DNA of 10,384 nt. It comes from Bacteriovoracaceae bacterium. GTDB taxonomy: Bacteria; Bdellovibrionota; UBA1018. The translations under genes and the position numbers were made by a program. Positions 1 to 6,956 of this stretch are shown one piece after another. The number at the start of each line of letters is the position of its first letter. The first letter of the stretch is position 1. The stretch is from the NCBI GenBank assembly GCA_023250755.1, contig JAHFAC010000040.1, positions 1 to 10,384 on the forward strand, read 5' to 3'. The notes under the pieces were generated by a model. That model was not told where the DNA came from. It saw only the letters and a list, made by a program, of their open reading frames with translations, and did not search any database.

Positions 1-1137
1 TCGCATCTCAGGGGTCACCTCATCAAAAATCGTGGGTTCAAGAAAAAAACCCTTCTCAAATTGCTTGCCCTCAGGACGCTTGCCACCACACAAAAGCTTC
101 GCGCCTTCTTTCAATCCCACTTGAATGTAGTTTTCTACCTTTTCACGGTGTTGGGCAGAAATCAGGGGTCCCATCTTCACACCTGGCTCAAGTCCATGGC
201 CCAGTTTGATTCTCGGCACTTTTTTCAGCAATGCCTCAACTAAGGGGCGATGAATCGACTTTTCCACAAGAAGTCGCGACCCCGCCGAGCAAACCTCACC
301 TTGATTGGCAAAAGCTGCGAAAAGCGCACCATCGACAGCCGCCTCAAAATCAGCATCGGAAAAAACAAGATTGGGATTTTTTCCGCCCAGCTCGAGAGAA
401 ACTTTCTTCAAGTGCGTGGCCGCGCCCACCATTACTTTGGAGCCGGTCACTGTTCCACCCGTAAATGCCACCTTATCCACCTTGGGATTTGAAGCGATTT
501 CCTCTCCAACACCGGCGCCAGGCCCGGTCACGATGTTGACGACTCCTGCTGGAATTTCGAGCTGAAACAAAATCCGAGCCAGCTCAAGCGCAGTCAGAGG
601 GGTCAGCTCAGAGGGCTTCAAAACACAGGTATTTCCCGCTGCCAACGCCGGAGCCAACTTCCAAGCTGCCATGAGCAAGGGATAGTTCCATGGAATGATT
701 TGACCACAAACTCCAATCGGCTCACGAACGACAAAACTCAGAGAGTTGGCCGGAACCTGCATAGTCTCGCCATGAATTTTAGTTGCAAGCCCTCCATAAA
801 ATTCAAAACAATGAGCCGCATCAGCGACATCGTATTCAGCTTCGGTTAATGGCTTGCCACAATTGCGCACCTCAAGCTCAGCCAGGAATTTAGCCTCGCT
901 GCGAATCGCCTCTGCGATTTTAAACAAAAGCTTGCCCCGATCGAGCGCAGTCGTTTTGCGCCAGGGTCCGTGATCAAATGCCTTTCTTGCCGCTTCGATC
1001 GCAGCACTCACGTCTTCTCGCGTGCTTTCGGGGACCATGGCCACCTGTTCGCCCGTTGCAGGATCACGAATTTCTCGAACTGCTCCTAATTTCGCTTTAA
1101 TCCAACAGCCATCCACTAACATTTCATAGTGATTCAT
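1..1137 (-). CDS. NAD(P)-dependent aldehyde dehydrogenase, betaine-aldehyde-dehydrogenase-like, 3' end outside window
   Basis: The first 379 residues of an aldehyde dehydrogenase (family usually about 490 residues) are present; the frame runs off the left edge without a stop. Aldehyde dehydrogenases oxidise an aldehyde to the acid with NAD(P)+ in the cytoplasm. Family landmarks are all visible: the IPWNYP cofactor/oxyanion motif (W150, N151), KPSE (K174, cofactor binding), FTGGTVTG, the general base in ELGGKNP (E249) and the nucleophile in NQGEVCSAG (C283), spaced 34 residues apart as usual. The start ATG at 1137 follows GGGGAAAG with a 4-nt gap. Similarity is greatest to BetB-type enzymes, but substrate cannot be read from sequence and no choline/betaine genes are in view, so no symbol is given. 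It is divergent from the secreted-protein gene at 1364. The enzyme looks intact as far as it can be seen. Confidence 0.95.
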   Translation of the reverse strand, partial: MNHYEMLVDGCWIKAKLGAVREIRDPATGEQVAMVPESTREDVSAAIEAARKAFDHGPWRKTTALDRGKLLFKIAEAIRSEAKFLAELEVRNCGKPLTEAEYDVADAAHCFEFYGGLATKIHGETMQVPANSLSFVVREPIGVCGQIIPWNYPLLMAAWKLAPALAAGNTCVLKPSELTPLTALELARILFQLEIPAGVVNIVTGPGAGVGEEIASNPKVDKVAFTGGTVTGSKVMVGAATHLKKVSLELGGKNPNLVFSDADFEAAVDGALFAAFANQGEVCSAGSRLLVEKSIHRPLVEALLKKVPRIKLGHGLEPGVKMGPLISAQHREKVENYIQVGLKEGAKLLCGGKRPEGKQFEKGFFLEPTIFDEVTPEMR

Positions 1138-1270
1138 TGAACTTTCCCCATGAATTTCTTTAGCTCGCCAGTGCCCATTGGCATATCCATTGGCAAAGAT
1201 CCTGTCCAGTTGCGTGTTGCCAATTAAGTATTGACGCATAGCAATATAAGTGAGAAATGTCCCTCTTATC

Positions 1271-1290
1271 CTGACTGATATACTGACTGA
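1271..1290. repeat. CTGACTGA direct repeat in the divergent intergenic region
   Basis: CTGACTGA occurs at 1271-1278 and 1283-1290, separated by TATA, between the divergent aldehyde dehydrogenase and exported-protein genes. It could be a regulator site, but the 12-bp period is not a whole number of double helical turns and the repeat is short. No strong promoter is seen in 1138-1363; GATAAT at 1323-1328 could be a -10 for the plus-strand gene but lacks a good -35. Confidence 0.3.
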
Positions 1291-1363
1291 CGGGGATGCG
1301 TTTAAGCCAAGCCGTTCTGACAGATAATCTGATTAGGCCAAATTGATAAAAGGAGTATTGGAT

Positions 1364-1954
1364 ATGTCAAAAAAAACTTGGATTTCGATTTTGGTAATGA
1401 TTGTCCCTCTTCTCGCTTTTGCCACTCATGAAAATTCGTGGTTTAGTCCCCTCAAAAATGAGGATTCGCTGGGTCAAGTAGTCGAAAACATCAAGACACT
1501 TTGGGCGGATGGAAACATCAGCACCGGAACTACATCGATTTACGCAAGAGCCCTCAAAATCGATCCTCCTCAACGTGCTTCAGAGTGGATAAAACTCAGC
1601 CAAGATCTCTTCGCCGCGGATTTTAAATATTTCACTGATGATGATCTACCCAAAGTTCGCCTGAATACTACTGCAAAGCGATTTAATGAGTCAGACGTTG
1701 AAGATTTGACCAAGGCGGTTGCGCTCGGAAACGCCTATGATACCAGCAATCCAGAGAATTTTTTAGAGATTCGCAAACAAGCCTGGGTAGCGCTTAGAAA
1801 GCTCGAAGTCGGAAAAGAAACCCAAACCCTGATTACAAAAGCCCGAATTCACAGTGATGCCACCGACTCCATGAAAGATGTCTATTCATTTGCATTTATC
1901 AATAAGAAAACAAAAAAAGCGGTTCTGGTTTTTATTATCGAAGGAACCATGTAA
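1364..1954 (+). CDS. putative exported protein of unknown function
   Basis: A 196-residue protein I do not recognise. ATG at 1364 is preferred to an upstream in-frame TTG at 1343 because AAGGAG (1350-1355) sits 8 nt before it and because the protein then begins with a signal-peptide-like N-terminus: MSKKTW followed by a hydrophobic run to about residue 21 (LAFA). The mature part is hydrophilic and mainly helical, with no cysteines. It has a stretch rich in charged residues in the middle (FTDDDLPK) and ends in a hydrophobic strand-like VLVFIIEGTM. There is no recognisable catalytic motif. It lies 62 bp upstream of the DUF4239 gene on the same strand, so cotranscription is possible. Periplasmic or surface location is inferred from the leader only. 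Confidence 0.75.
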   Translation: MSKKTWISILVMIVPLLAFATHENSWFSPLKNEDSLGQVVENIKTLWADGNISTGTTSIYARALKIDPPQRASEWIKLSQDLFAADFKYFTDDDLPKVRLNTTAKRFNESDVEDLTKAVALGNAYDTSNPENFLEIRKQAWVALRKLEVGKETQTLITKARIHSDATDSMKDVYSFAFINKKTKKAVLVFIIEGTM

Positions 1955-2016
1955 TTAAGGTAATCTGTTAAAGAAATAATCGAAATCTCAAGTATGCATT
2001 AGTCACAGGGGAAAAA

Positions 2017-2805
2017 ATGGGCAAACTAGACTATTTCTATAATATGAACCTTGGAGTTCTTTTTGCGTGCGCCTTTCTTTTTTTATTTTCCATCTCTCTC
2101 TGTGGTCTTTTTCTTGGACGAAAAATTGCAAAAAAACACCCTGATCGATCCAAGGAGGTCTCTGATTTTATTCCTTCAACCATCCTAGGATTACTGTCCC
2201 TCATTATGGGTTTTACTTTTTCGATGGCAATTGCTCGTTTCGAACATCGCAAAGAGTTGGTTCTAAAAGAAGCCAACGCAATTGGGACTGTTTATCTTAG
2301 GTCCGCGCTGTTGAACTCCAGTAACACCCAAGAAGTTCGAAGTCTTTTGAGGCAATATGTAGATGCCCGATTGGAATTTTTTGATGCTGGTTCTGATTTT
2401 TCACATATCGATGAGACAGAAGACAAGGCTCATCGACTCCAAAACAAACTATGGGAACATGTGGTGCAGGTAACTCACACCGACAGAAGCGCTGTGCAAG
2501 GACTCTTTGTTTCATCAGTCAATGAATTGATTGACCTGCAAGCAGAGCGACTCGTTGCTTTGCAAAATACAGTTCCAGAAGTCGTCTATTGGGTCATCCT
2601 CGTGCTCGCCAGTATCGGCTTGTCATCCCGCTATTTTACAAGAGGAATGCGAGGAAAAGGGGGCCGAGCAGGAGTTGTCTTACTTGCTATTTTATTCAGC
2701 CTCGTTTTCGCACTCATTCACGATTTGGATCGGCCGAGATCAGGCATTACCATGGTTAGTCAGGCAGCGATGATGGGCTTACGCAGGTCCTTGGGCGAGC
2801 AGTAA
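2017..2805 (+). CDS. DUF4239 (bestrophin-like domain) integral membrane protein
   Basis: A 262-residue membrane protein with four likely transmembrane segments (about 12-35, 51-73, 187-205 and 217-235), arranged as two pairs around a soluble helical middle. Features typical of the DUF4239/bestrophin-like family are visible: MGFTFSMAIARFEHRKELV at the end of the second segment, then EANAIGTVYLR (85-95), and near the C-terminus HDLDRPRSG (235-243) followed by SQAAMMGLRRSL. The biochemical function of the family is not established; the relation to bestrophin chloride channels is by fold similarity. The ATG at 2017 follows AGGGG with a 5-nt gap. Length matches the family, so the gene appears complete. 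It probably acts in the inner membrane; the upstream secreted-protein gene may share its transcript. Confidence 0.85.
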   Translation: MGKLDYFYNMNLGVLFACAFLFLFSISLCGLFLGRKIAKKHPDRSKEVSDFIPSTILGLLSLIMGFTFSMAIARFEHRKELVLKEANAIGTVYLRSALLNSSNTQEVRSLLRQYVDARLEFFDAGSDFSHIDETEDKAHRLQNKLWEHVVQVTHTDRSAVQGLFVSSVNELIDLQAERLVALQNTVPEVVYWVILVLASIGLSSRYFTRGMRGKGGRAGVVLLAILFSLVFALIHDLDRPRSGITMVSQAAMMGLRRSLGEQ

Positions 2806-2931
2806 ATCAAGACATATTTTCTGGCAAAATCTCACTTTACTAATGGATGAGTCTATGAAGATTGGGCTGACTGATGGCCACAGAAAACAATTCCTATTGT
2901 GTAATCAAATTTTTTATTCAATAATTTCTAC

Positions 2932-3264
2932 ATGAAAATCTTTTTTGTTTTAGTACTTCTTGTACTCCCTAGTACCTCCTATGCCGGGCGCTGGATACCA
3001 AAAGGTCTCTACATTACCCATGACATCTTGCAAGGTGAAGGGCACAGCATCGAGGATGCCGTTAATGACGCAAAGGCGACGAATTATAATTTGCCAGAAT
3101 ACATTGATTTTATAGAGGACTTTAAATCCCCAGGTCACTTTCTAGAATGTACGGTAGAGCAAAAAATAATTAATAACGATATTTTCTGCGATCCTCAGAT
3201 CAAAGGGAATCTCTATCGAGTGAGCATACCAGTGAAGCAGATTGATCTTAGAGACCATCTTTAA
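2932..3264 (+). CDS. small putative exported protein
   Basis: A 110-residue protein with a clear signal peptide: MKIFF, a hydrophobic core, and a likely cleavage after SYA at residue 18, just before GRWIPKG. The mature part, about 92 residues, has two cysteines (one in LECTVE, one in IFCDPQ) that could form a single disulfide. I do not recognise a family. The ATG has no good Shine-Dalgarno sequence; the preceding 30 nt are AT-rich, which may itself favour initiation. The 126-nt gap after the DUF4239 gene contains nothing clear apart from a short open frame (about 30 codons from 2842) that is probably chance. Confidence rests on the signal peptide and the length of the open frame. Confidence 0.65.
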   Translation: MKIFFVLVLLVLPSTSYAGRWIPKGLYITHDILQGEGHSIEDAVNDAKATNYNLPEYIDFIEDFKSPGHFLECTVEQKIINNDIFCDPQIKGNLYRVSIPVKQIDLRDHL

Positions 3265-3293
3265 CACCTAAACTGCTCGACCGAATTTTCAGT

Positions 3294-3310
3294 GACAAAT
3301 GTCTTTTTTT
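3294..3310 (+). terminator. weak candidate terminator
   Basis: GACA-AA-TGTC (3294-3303) followed by seven T (3304-3310), 30 nt after the stop of the small exported protein gene. The stem is only 4 bp, so this is a weak intrinsic terminator at best. Confidence 0.25.
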
Positions 3311-3381
3311 ATCTAAGAAGGCTGTAATTTAAACACTTCCTTTGCCTTCTTCAAAATCGGCTTAAACGGCACTCATTGGAG

Positions 3382-3642
3382 TTAGTCACAACGGTCAGCT
3401 ATTTTAAAAAAAGCTCCGGTTTCACCATTTTCTTTAATGATGGCACAGCTTACAGCTTCGACCAGATCGGCGGCAGTTTTTTTGTAGAGAACGTCACAAG
3501 CATCGTTGGGATCAACAACCACTACCGTTGTTCTTCCGCCTTCTATGCAGGTTTCCCAGTAACCAGTACAGAGATAACTTTTCTCAATAGCAAAGGCATC
3601 CATGCTAATTGAAAGAAAAATAAAACCGATAAAAATTTTCAT
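3382..3642 (-). CDS. small putative exported protein
   Basis: An 86-residue protein from the ATG at 3642. The frame is open to an ATG at 3660, but the inner start is preferred: it is preceded by GGAG with a short gap and gives a proper signal peptide (MKIFIGFIFLS...DAFA, cleavage near residue 18). The mature part has four cysteines (in YLCTGY, ETCIEG, DACDV, VSCAI) plus one near the C-terminus (DRCD), so disulfides are likely in the periplasm or outside. It carries a strand-like TTVVVVDPNDAC. I do not recognise a family. Its start codon overlaps the stop of the upstream open frame as ATGA, suggesting translational coupling. Confidence 0.6.
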   Translation of the reverse strand: MKIFIGFIFLSISMDAFAIEKSYLCTGYWETCIEGGRTTVVVVDPNDACDVLYKKTAADLVEAVSCAIIKENGETGAFFKIADRCD

Positions 3643-3870
3643 GGCTCTCCAATCTCCCAATTCTTGACAGACTTCAGTACCCTAGCGCTTGTTCTCTTCA
3701 AAGTATAGCGAAGAGAAGTCGCCGCATTCAGAACTGAGTGCATGGCTTGGACTTCTTGAGCTATCCCATTTAAACCACTTATATTTTCAATTTTCTTAAA
3801 TTTGCTCTCGGTCTGTAAAATCTGTGTTCTCAGCAAGGCTTTGATGTTCTCGTTGTTCTCAACGACATCT
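3639..3870 (-). pseudogene. helical open frame without a credible start; possible 5'-truncated gene remnant
   Basis: The frame is open from 3870 (just after a TAA at 3873-3875) to a TGA at 3639-3641 that overlaps the ATG of the next gene. The first usable start is TTG at 3836, with no Shine-Dalgarno sequence, giving 65 residues. The sequence before that TTG continues the same charged helical pattern (VENNENIKALL), which suggests that the natural protein was longer and has lost its 5' end. The product would be almost all helix, basic towards the C-terminus, ending in KNWEIGEP. No family is recognised. The ATGA overlap with the exported-protein gene argues that this end was once a real coding end. 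It could also be a genuine small gene with a weak start. Confidence 0.35.
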
Positions 3871-3919
3871 ACTTAGATGTATTAATTAGAACGATCATCT
3901 AAAAAGTCCATGATTCTGT

Positions 3920-4489
3920 TTACACAAATACGGGCACTGGAATGACTACACTCATTGCAATACTCGAAGTCTTTTTCATATTCCAATAGGAGTGAGGCTG
4001 ATTTCCAGGAAACGCGAACACATCCCCTTGCTCTACAATATAGGTTTCTCCCGCCACATGTATTTTAATCTCGCCCTGTAAAACGACTAGATATTCTTTA
4101 GTCCCGTCAAAATGAGGATGGCCACCCATGGTGGCCTCAGGCGCAAGCTCCATACGATCAATTTCGATACCCTTGATTTTATCCGGTAAGAGCTTGTAAA
4201 GCTGCACTTGACCCTGATTACGACTTAAAACAGGAATATCTTTTTCTTTAACTAAATGGCAGTCGGTGCGTGGGCGGGACAACAATTCTTCAATTCCAAC
4301 TCCTAAAGCTGAAGATATTTTTATTAGATTAGCCAGTGACGGATTACCCATTCCGGATTCAATATTCGTTAGCGTCGAACGCAGGATACTCGCGAGACGC
4401 GCTAGTTGCAATTGGCTCAAATTCTTACTTGCTCGCAATTTTTCGATATTTTGCGCGAGGTGGGCTGATGTTTTTGTCAAAGTGTCCAT
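3920..4489 (-). CDS. XRE-family transcriptional regulator with C-terminal cupin domain
   Basis: A 189-residue protein with the common XRE-cupin layout. Residues 11-70 form a helix-turn-helix: LSQLQLARLASILRSTLTNIESG with NPSLANLIKISSAL after it, typical of the Cro/C1 fold. Residues 105-185 form a cupin: the metal-binding set is visible as GGHPHFDGTKEY (H124, H126, E132) with the second motif PGNQPHSYWN (H166). Regulators of this kind bind DNA as dimers and sense a small ligand in the cupin. The gene is divergent from the SDR/QueA-like pair and most likely controls it. No Shine-Dalgarno sequence precedes the ATG; a promoter candidate places the transcript start almost at the start codon. The regulator is complete. 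Confidence 0.9.
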   Translation of the reverse strand: MDTLTKTSAHLAQNIEKLRASKNLSQLQLARLASILRSTLTNIESGMGNPSLANLIKISSALGVGIEELLSRPRTDCHLVKEKDIPVLSRNQGQVQLYKLLPDKIKGIEIDRMELAPEATMGGHPHFDGTKEYLVVLQGEIKIHVAGETYIVEQGDVFAFPGNQPHSYWNMKKTSSIAMSVVIPVPVFV

Positions 4490-4496
4490 ACCGGGG

Positions 4497-4525
4497 ATTC
4501 TGCCAATCGGTGGACATTACGTCAA
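4497..4525 (-). promoter_or_regulatory. candidate promoter of the XRE-cupin gene, near-leaderless
   Basis: On the minus strand, TTGACG (complement of 4520-4525) and CAGAAT (complement of 4497-4502) are 17 bp apart. The -35 matches the sigma-70 consensus at five of six bases, the -10 at four of six. The expected transcript start is about position 4490, one base before the ATG at 4489, which agrees with the lack of a ribosome-binding site. The -35 overlaps one of the direct repeats, consistent with autoregulation. Inferred from sequence only. Confidence 0.4.
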
Positions 4526-4552
4526 TATATTATCATAATTGTCAATATATTA
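4521..4552. promoter_or_regulatory. two GTCAATATATTA direct repeats, likely operator
   Basis: The 12-mer GTCAATATATTA occurs at 4521-4532 and 4541-4552, start to start exactly 20 bp, about two turns of the helix, so both copies face the same side of DNA. Each contains the self-complementary AATATATT. The pair lies in the 118-bp gap between the divergent XRE-cupin and SDR genes and touches the candidate -35 of the regulator, so it is the obvious binding site for that regulator. Confidence 0.6.
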
Positions 4553-4575
4553 ATAAATACGCCGTATACGTTACA

Positions 4576-4591
4576 TGAGGTCATGACCTCA
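4576..4591. promoter_or_regulatory. perfect 16-bp palindrome upstream of the SDR gene
   Basis: TGAGGTCATGACCTCA is fully self-complementary and ends 16 nt before the SDR start, just before its GGAG (4597-4600). A dimeric repressor bound there would block transcription elongation or initiation, or in RNA it could fold near the ribosome-binding site. A shorter palindrome, CGTATACG, lies at 4563-4570. Whether the same regulator binds both this and the direct repeats is unknown. Confidence 0.5.
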
Positions 4592-4607
4592 GAACCGGAG
4601 AATGACT

Positions 4608-5258
4608 ATGAAAATAAATGAATGGAAAAATAAAAAAGTATTTATAACGGGTGGAACGTCCGGCCTTGGACGCGCTTTGGCTCTGCAGCTTGAAAATGTC
4701 TTAACGCAGGAGTATCCTCAAATTATTGGGATTCAGGGGGACATTTCTCAGAAAGAAAATATTTATCCGATTGCGGGTCAAGTTCAATCCAGGCTTGGGG
4801 ATGTTGATATTCTCTTTAATGTCGCAAGTTATCTTGGATCCTCACCGCTTCGTTTACTCATTGATACAGAATGTAAGAATTTTGAAAAGGTTCTACAAAC
4901 CAATTTGTTGGGACCATTTCGTCTGACGAAGGCACTACTACCCTCCATGCTTCTCAAGGGTCACGGCCTAGTGATTAACATCTCTAGTGATGCGGCGATA
5001 AATCCTTATCCAAAATGGGGTGCCTATGGAGTCTCAAAAGCGGCTATTGATCACTTATCTCAAATTTTCAATGAAGAACTAAGAGAGCAAGGCGCTCGAT
5101 TTTTATCTATTGATCCTGGCGATATGAATACGCCCATGCATTTCGCGGCGATTCCTAATGCTGACCCCACAAAGCTTCGTGATCCACGAGATTCTGCAAA
5201 TGGCATTCTGGGGATCATTTCTAAAGAGGATTTCTCCTCGGTTAGAAGGTCGTTATGA
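4608..5258 (+). CDS. short-chain dehydrogenase/reductase (SDR) with shortened cofactor domain
   Basis: A 216-residue classical-type SDR, an NAD(P)-dependent oxidoreductase. The ATG at 4608 is chosen over 4602 because GGAG (4597-4600) is 7 nt away rather than 1. Visible motifs: cofactor loop TGGTSGLG (14-21), N99 in QTNLLG, S127 in NISSD, the catalytic pair Y140 and K144 in YGVSK, and DPGDMNT (169-175). NNAG is replaced by NVAS (71-74). The odd point is that only about 31 residues separate the TG of the loop from the D of GDIS (45), where about 47 are usual, as in FabG; the segment forming the second beta strand and the residue that selects NAD or NADP is missing. The total length is also short. 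The stop overlaps the next start as ATGA, so the QueA-like protein is probably made in coupled fashion. The substrate is unknown. Confidence 0.85.
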   Translation: MKINEWKNKKVFITGGTSGLGRALALQLENVLTQEYPQIIGIQGDISQKENIYPIAGQVQSRLGDVDILFNVASYLGSSPLRLLIDTECKNFEKVLQTNLLGPFRLTKALLPSMLLKGHGLVINISSDAAINPYPKWGAYGVSKAAIDHLSQIFNEELREQGARFLSIDPGDMNTPMHFAAIPNADPTKLRDPRDSANGILGIISKEDFSSVRRSL

Positions 5259-6292
5259 CACCCGCACGCACATCAAAAAGAAACGGAGAAAATACAAAGT
5301 TGTTGGTGCTCTCTCCCAATAAAAAGGTAGAGCACTCCACAGTTCGATATCTTATCAACCATTTGCAAGAAGATGATCTTTTTATTGTTAATCGTTCTGC
5401 AACACTTCCCTCAAGTTTTTGCGGACACCTTCAGCGAACTGGAGAATCCATTGAAATTCGATTGGCTGCCTTTCAAGGACCAAGCTCTGATGATTTACAA
5501 AATTGGCTAGCCTTTTCGTTTGGCGCAGGAGATTGGAGGATGCCAACTGAGCAACGCGGCCCTCCACCTCATTTACAAGCCGGGGATCGAGTGGTTATCG
5601 GACAAGAACTCTACGCTGATATCGTCAGCTGTCGCTTCTCACGATTATTGGAAGTGCGATTTGTAAGCCCCCATCTTGAACAAAACTTGTATCAACATGG
5701 AAAACCAATTCAATACTCCTATTTGACCGAGGAGCTTGCTGTTTGGGATCAGCAGACCATTTTCTCTGGCCCTCCTATTTCCGTGGAACCACCGAGCGCA
5801 TCGTTTCCGTTGACGTGGGAATTGATATTAGCTCTTAAGAAAAAAAACATTCAGATTGCAGGGATCTTGCACGGTGCTGGAATTTCAAGCACAGGTTCTG
5901 TTGAGCTTGATCAAATGTTACCGCTGACTGAGTGGTATGATATACCACTTGATACTGTTAATAAGTTTTTATTAGCAAAACAAAACCAACGGCAAATTGT
6001 TGCCGTTGGTACAACTGTACTGCGTGCTCTTGAGTCGGCCTGGGATGGTAAAGAACTGCACGTCGGTTCTGGACTAAGTGGATTAAAAATTACGTCCGAT
6101 CATAAGATACAAACCGCGACAGCACTAGTGACTGGTATACACGAGGCCAGCACAAGTCATATGAGTATTCTGAATTCATTTTGCCAGACAGATCAAATAA
6201 TAGCCGGATATGCGGAAGCCGGACAAAAGGATTATCGAAGTCACGAATTTGGTGACATTGCATTTTTGCATTGCAGAGCGGAAACCAAATAG
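5255..6292 (+). CDS. divergent QueA paralogue (S-adenosylmethionine:tRNA ribosyltransferase-isomerase family)
   Basis: A 345-residue protein of the QueA fold. QueA transfers the ribose part of S-adenosylmethionine to preQ1 in tRNA during queuosine synthesis. Family signs are LLVLSPN, a DDLFIVNRSATLPSSFCG segment (40-57, cf. GDLLVLNDTRVIPARLFG), the middle barrel, VAVGTTVLRALES (249-261, nearly identical to the family signature) and a YRSHEFGD tail (327-334, cf. YRFFSYGDAM). Motifs normally strict in QueA have changed: the GLHFT region is SASFPLT (181-187), LHVG is LHGAGISSTG, and NFHLPkSTLLML is replaced by GIHEASTSHMSIL (294-306). The protein is therefore unlikely to be ordinary QueA. GAAGG lies 5 nt before the ATG, which overlaps the SDR stop. 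Coupling to an SDR and a cupin regulator suggests a dedicated pathway; the actual reaction is unknown. Confidence 0.85.
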   Translation: MTPARTSKRNGENTKLLVLSPNKKVEHSTVRYLINHLQEDDLFIVNRSATLPSSFCGHLQRTGESIEIRLAAFQGPSSDDLQNWLAFSFGAGDWRMPTEQRGPPPHLQAGDRVVIGQELYADIVSCRFSRLLEVRFVSPHLEQNLYQHGKPIQYSYLTEELAVWDQQTIFSGPPISVEPPSASFPLTWELILALKKKNIQIAGILHGAGISSTGSVELDQMLPLTEWYDIPLDTVNKFLLAKQNQRQIVAVGTTVLRALESAWDGKELHVGSGLSGLKITSDHKIQTATALVTGIHEASTSHMSILNSFCQTDQIIAGYAEAGQKDYRSHEFGDIAFLHCRAETK

Positions 6293-6389
6293 TGAATGGC
6301 GGGCACGAGTAGATGACTTTATAACTGAGTGCCTCGCGTTTGCGGCCTAAAGCGATATAGAGACATTTCAGCGTAGGGAAGACGAAACA

Positions 6390-6956
6390 CTATCGAACTG
6401 CGGCACAGTCATCGAAATAGGAGTAACAGCCTTTTTTAGTTTTGAACTCGTTCCACACCCAAGCTCGATACGTGCCAAACACGGCATCATTTTGATTGCT
6501 CGGGTCGTCGCCGTTGAAGCACACGATTTTTTCCCCACGCGTTAGGCGACGCCAGCTTCGTTCAAACTCCCGACAGAAAGAATCGGGATGCCTTCTGCGA
6601 TCACCATAGACGTGCCGTCCCTCTGGCAAGTCTATGGTGATCTCCATATCGCACATCAGAGTTTCGACCCCTGTTGGTCCCATTGGATCTTCGTCCATGA
6701 ACGCATTGTAGTCGCGTTTCACCGCCGTTGTCGGCACGCATTGCCAATAACGGCCGAGCTGATTTTTCATGTGATCGTAGGCTTCCGAGGTTCTCTCCTT
6801 CGAGTCTTGAGCCAGGTCGTCAGCGGTCACTATCCCATAGCCGCGAGAAATCAGCCCAATAGGTCGCTTTCCGGTCAAAGACTCGGGACTTGCCGCGCAT
6901 ACCGCGAAAACCGCAATCAAGCACGATACCCAAAAGGCATGGATTACTTTTTGCAT
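6390..6956 (-). CDS. cysteine-rich putative exported protein, downstream of lytic transglycosylase
   Basis: A 188-residue protein with an N-terminal signal peptide (MQKVIHAFWVSCLIAVFAVCAAS, cleavage near 22-23; the residue before C20 does not fit a lipobox). The mature part has six cysteines (73, 102, 128, 146, 177, 184), enough for three disulfides, and recognisable blocks GRYWQCVPT and EDPMGPTGVETLMCDMEI. I do not know a named family. AAAGG lies 7 nt before the ATG, and the gene starts inside the last codons of the transglycosylase gene (13-nt overlap), so the two are translated together. An exported partner of a cell-wall hydrolase could be an immunity protein or inhibitor, or a cofactor for it; this is inference from the arrangement. 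The 97-nt stretch 6293-6389 after its end holds no clear terminator. Confidence 0.75.
   Translation of the reverse strand: MQKVIHAFWVSCLIAVFAVCAASPESLTGKRPIGLISRGYGIVTADDLAQDSKERTSEAYDHMKNQLGRYWQCVPTTAVKRDYNAFMDEDPMGPTGVETLMCDMEITIDLPEGRHVYGDRRRHPDSFCREFERSWRRLTRGEKIVCFNGDDPSNQNDAVFGTYRAWVWNEFKTKKGCYSYFDDCAAVR

Noticed and set aside
231..565. Plus-strand open frames opposite the aldehyde dehydrogenase
   Set aside because: They are antisense shadows of a clearly recognisable enzyme; their products have no domain character.
2867..2874. Third copy of CTGACTGA
   Set aside because: An isolated 8-mer far from the pair at 1271-1290; expected by chance at this length often enough to ignore.
2842..2934. 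Short open frame of about 30 codons between the DUF4239 and small exported protein genes
   Set aside because: No Shine-Dalgarno sequence, very short, and it overlaps the next start out of frame; chance is the simplest explanation.
3376..3612. Plus-strand 78-codon frame
   Set aside because: It lies opposite the signal-peptide protein at 3382-3642, which has a ribosome-binding site and coupling to its upstream frame; the plus-strand frame has neither.
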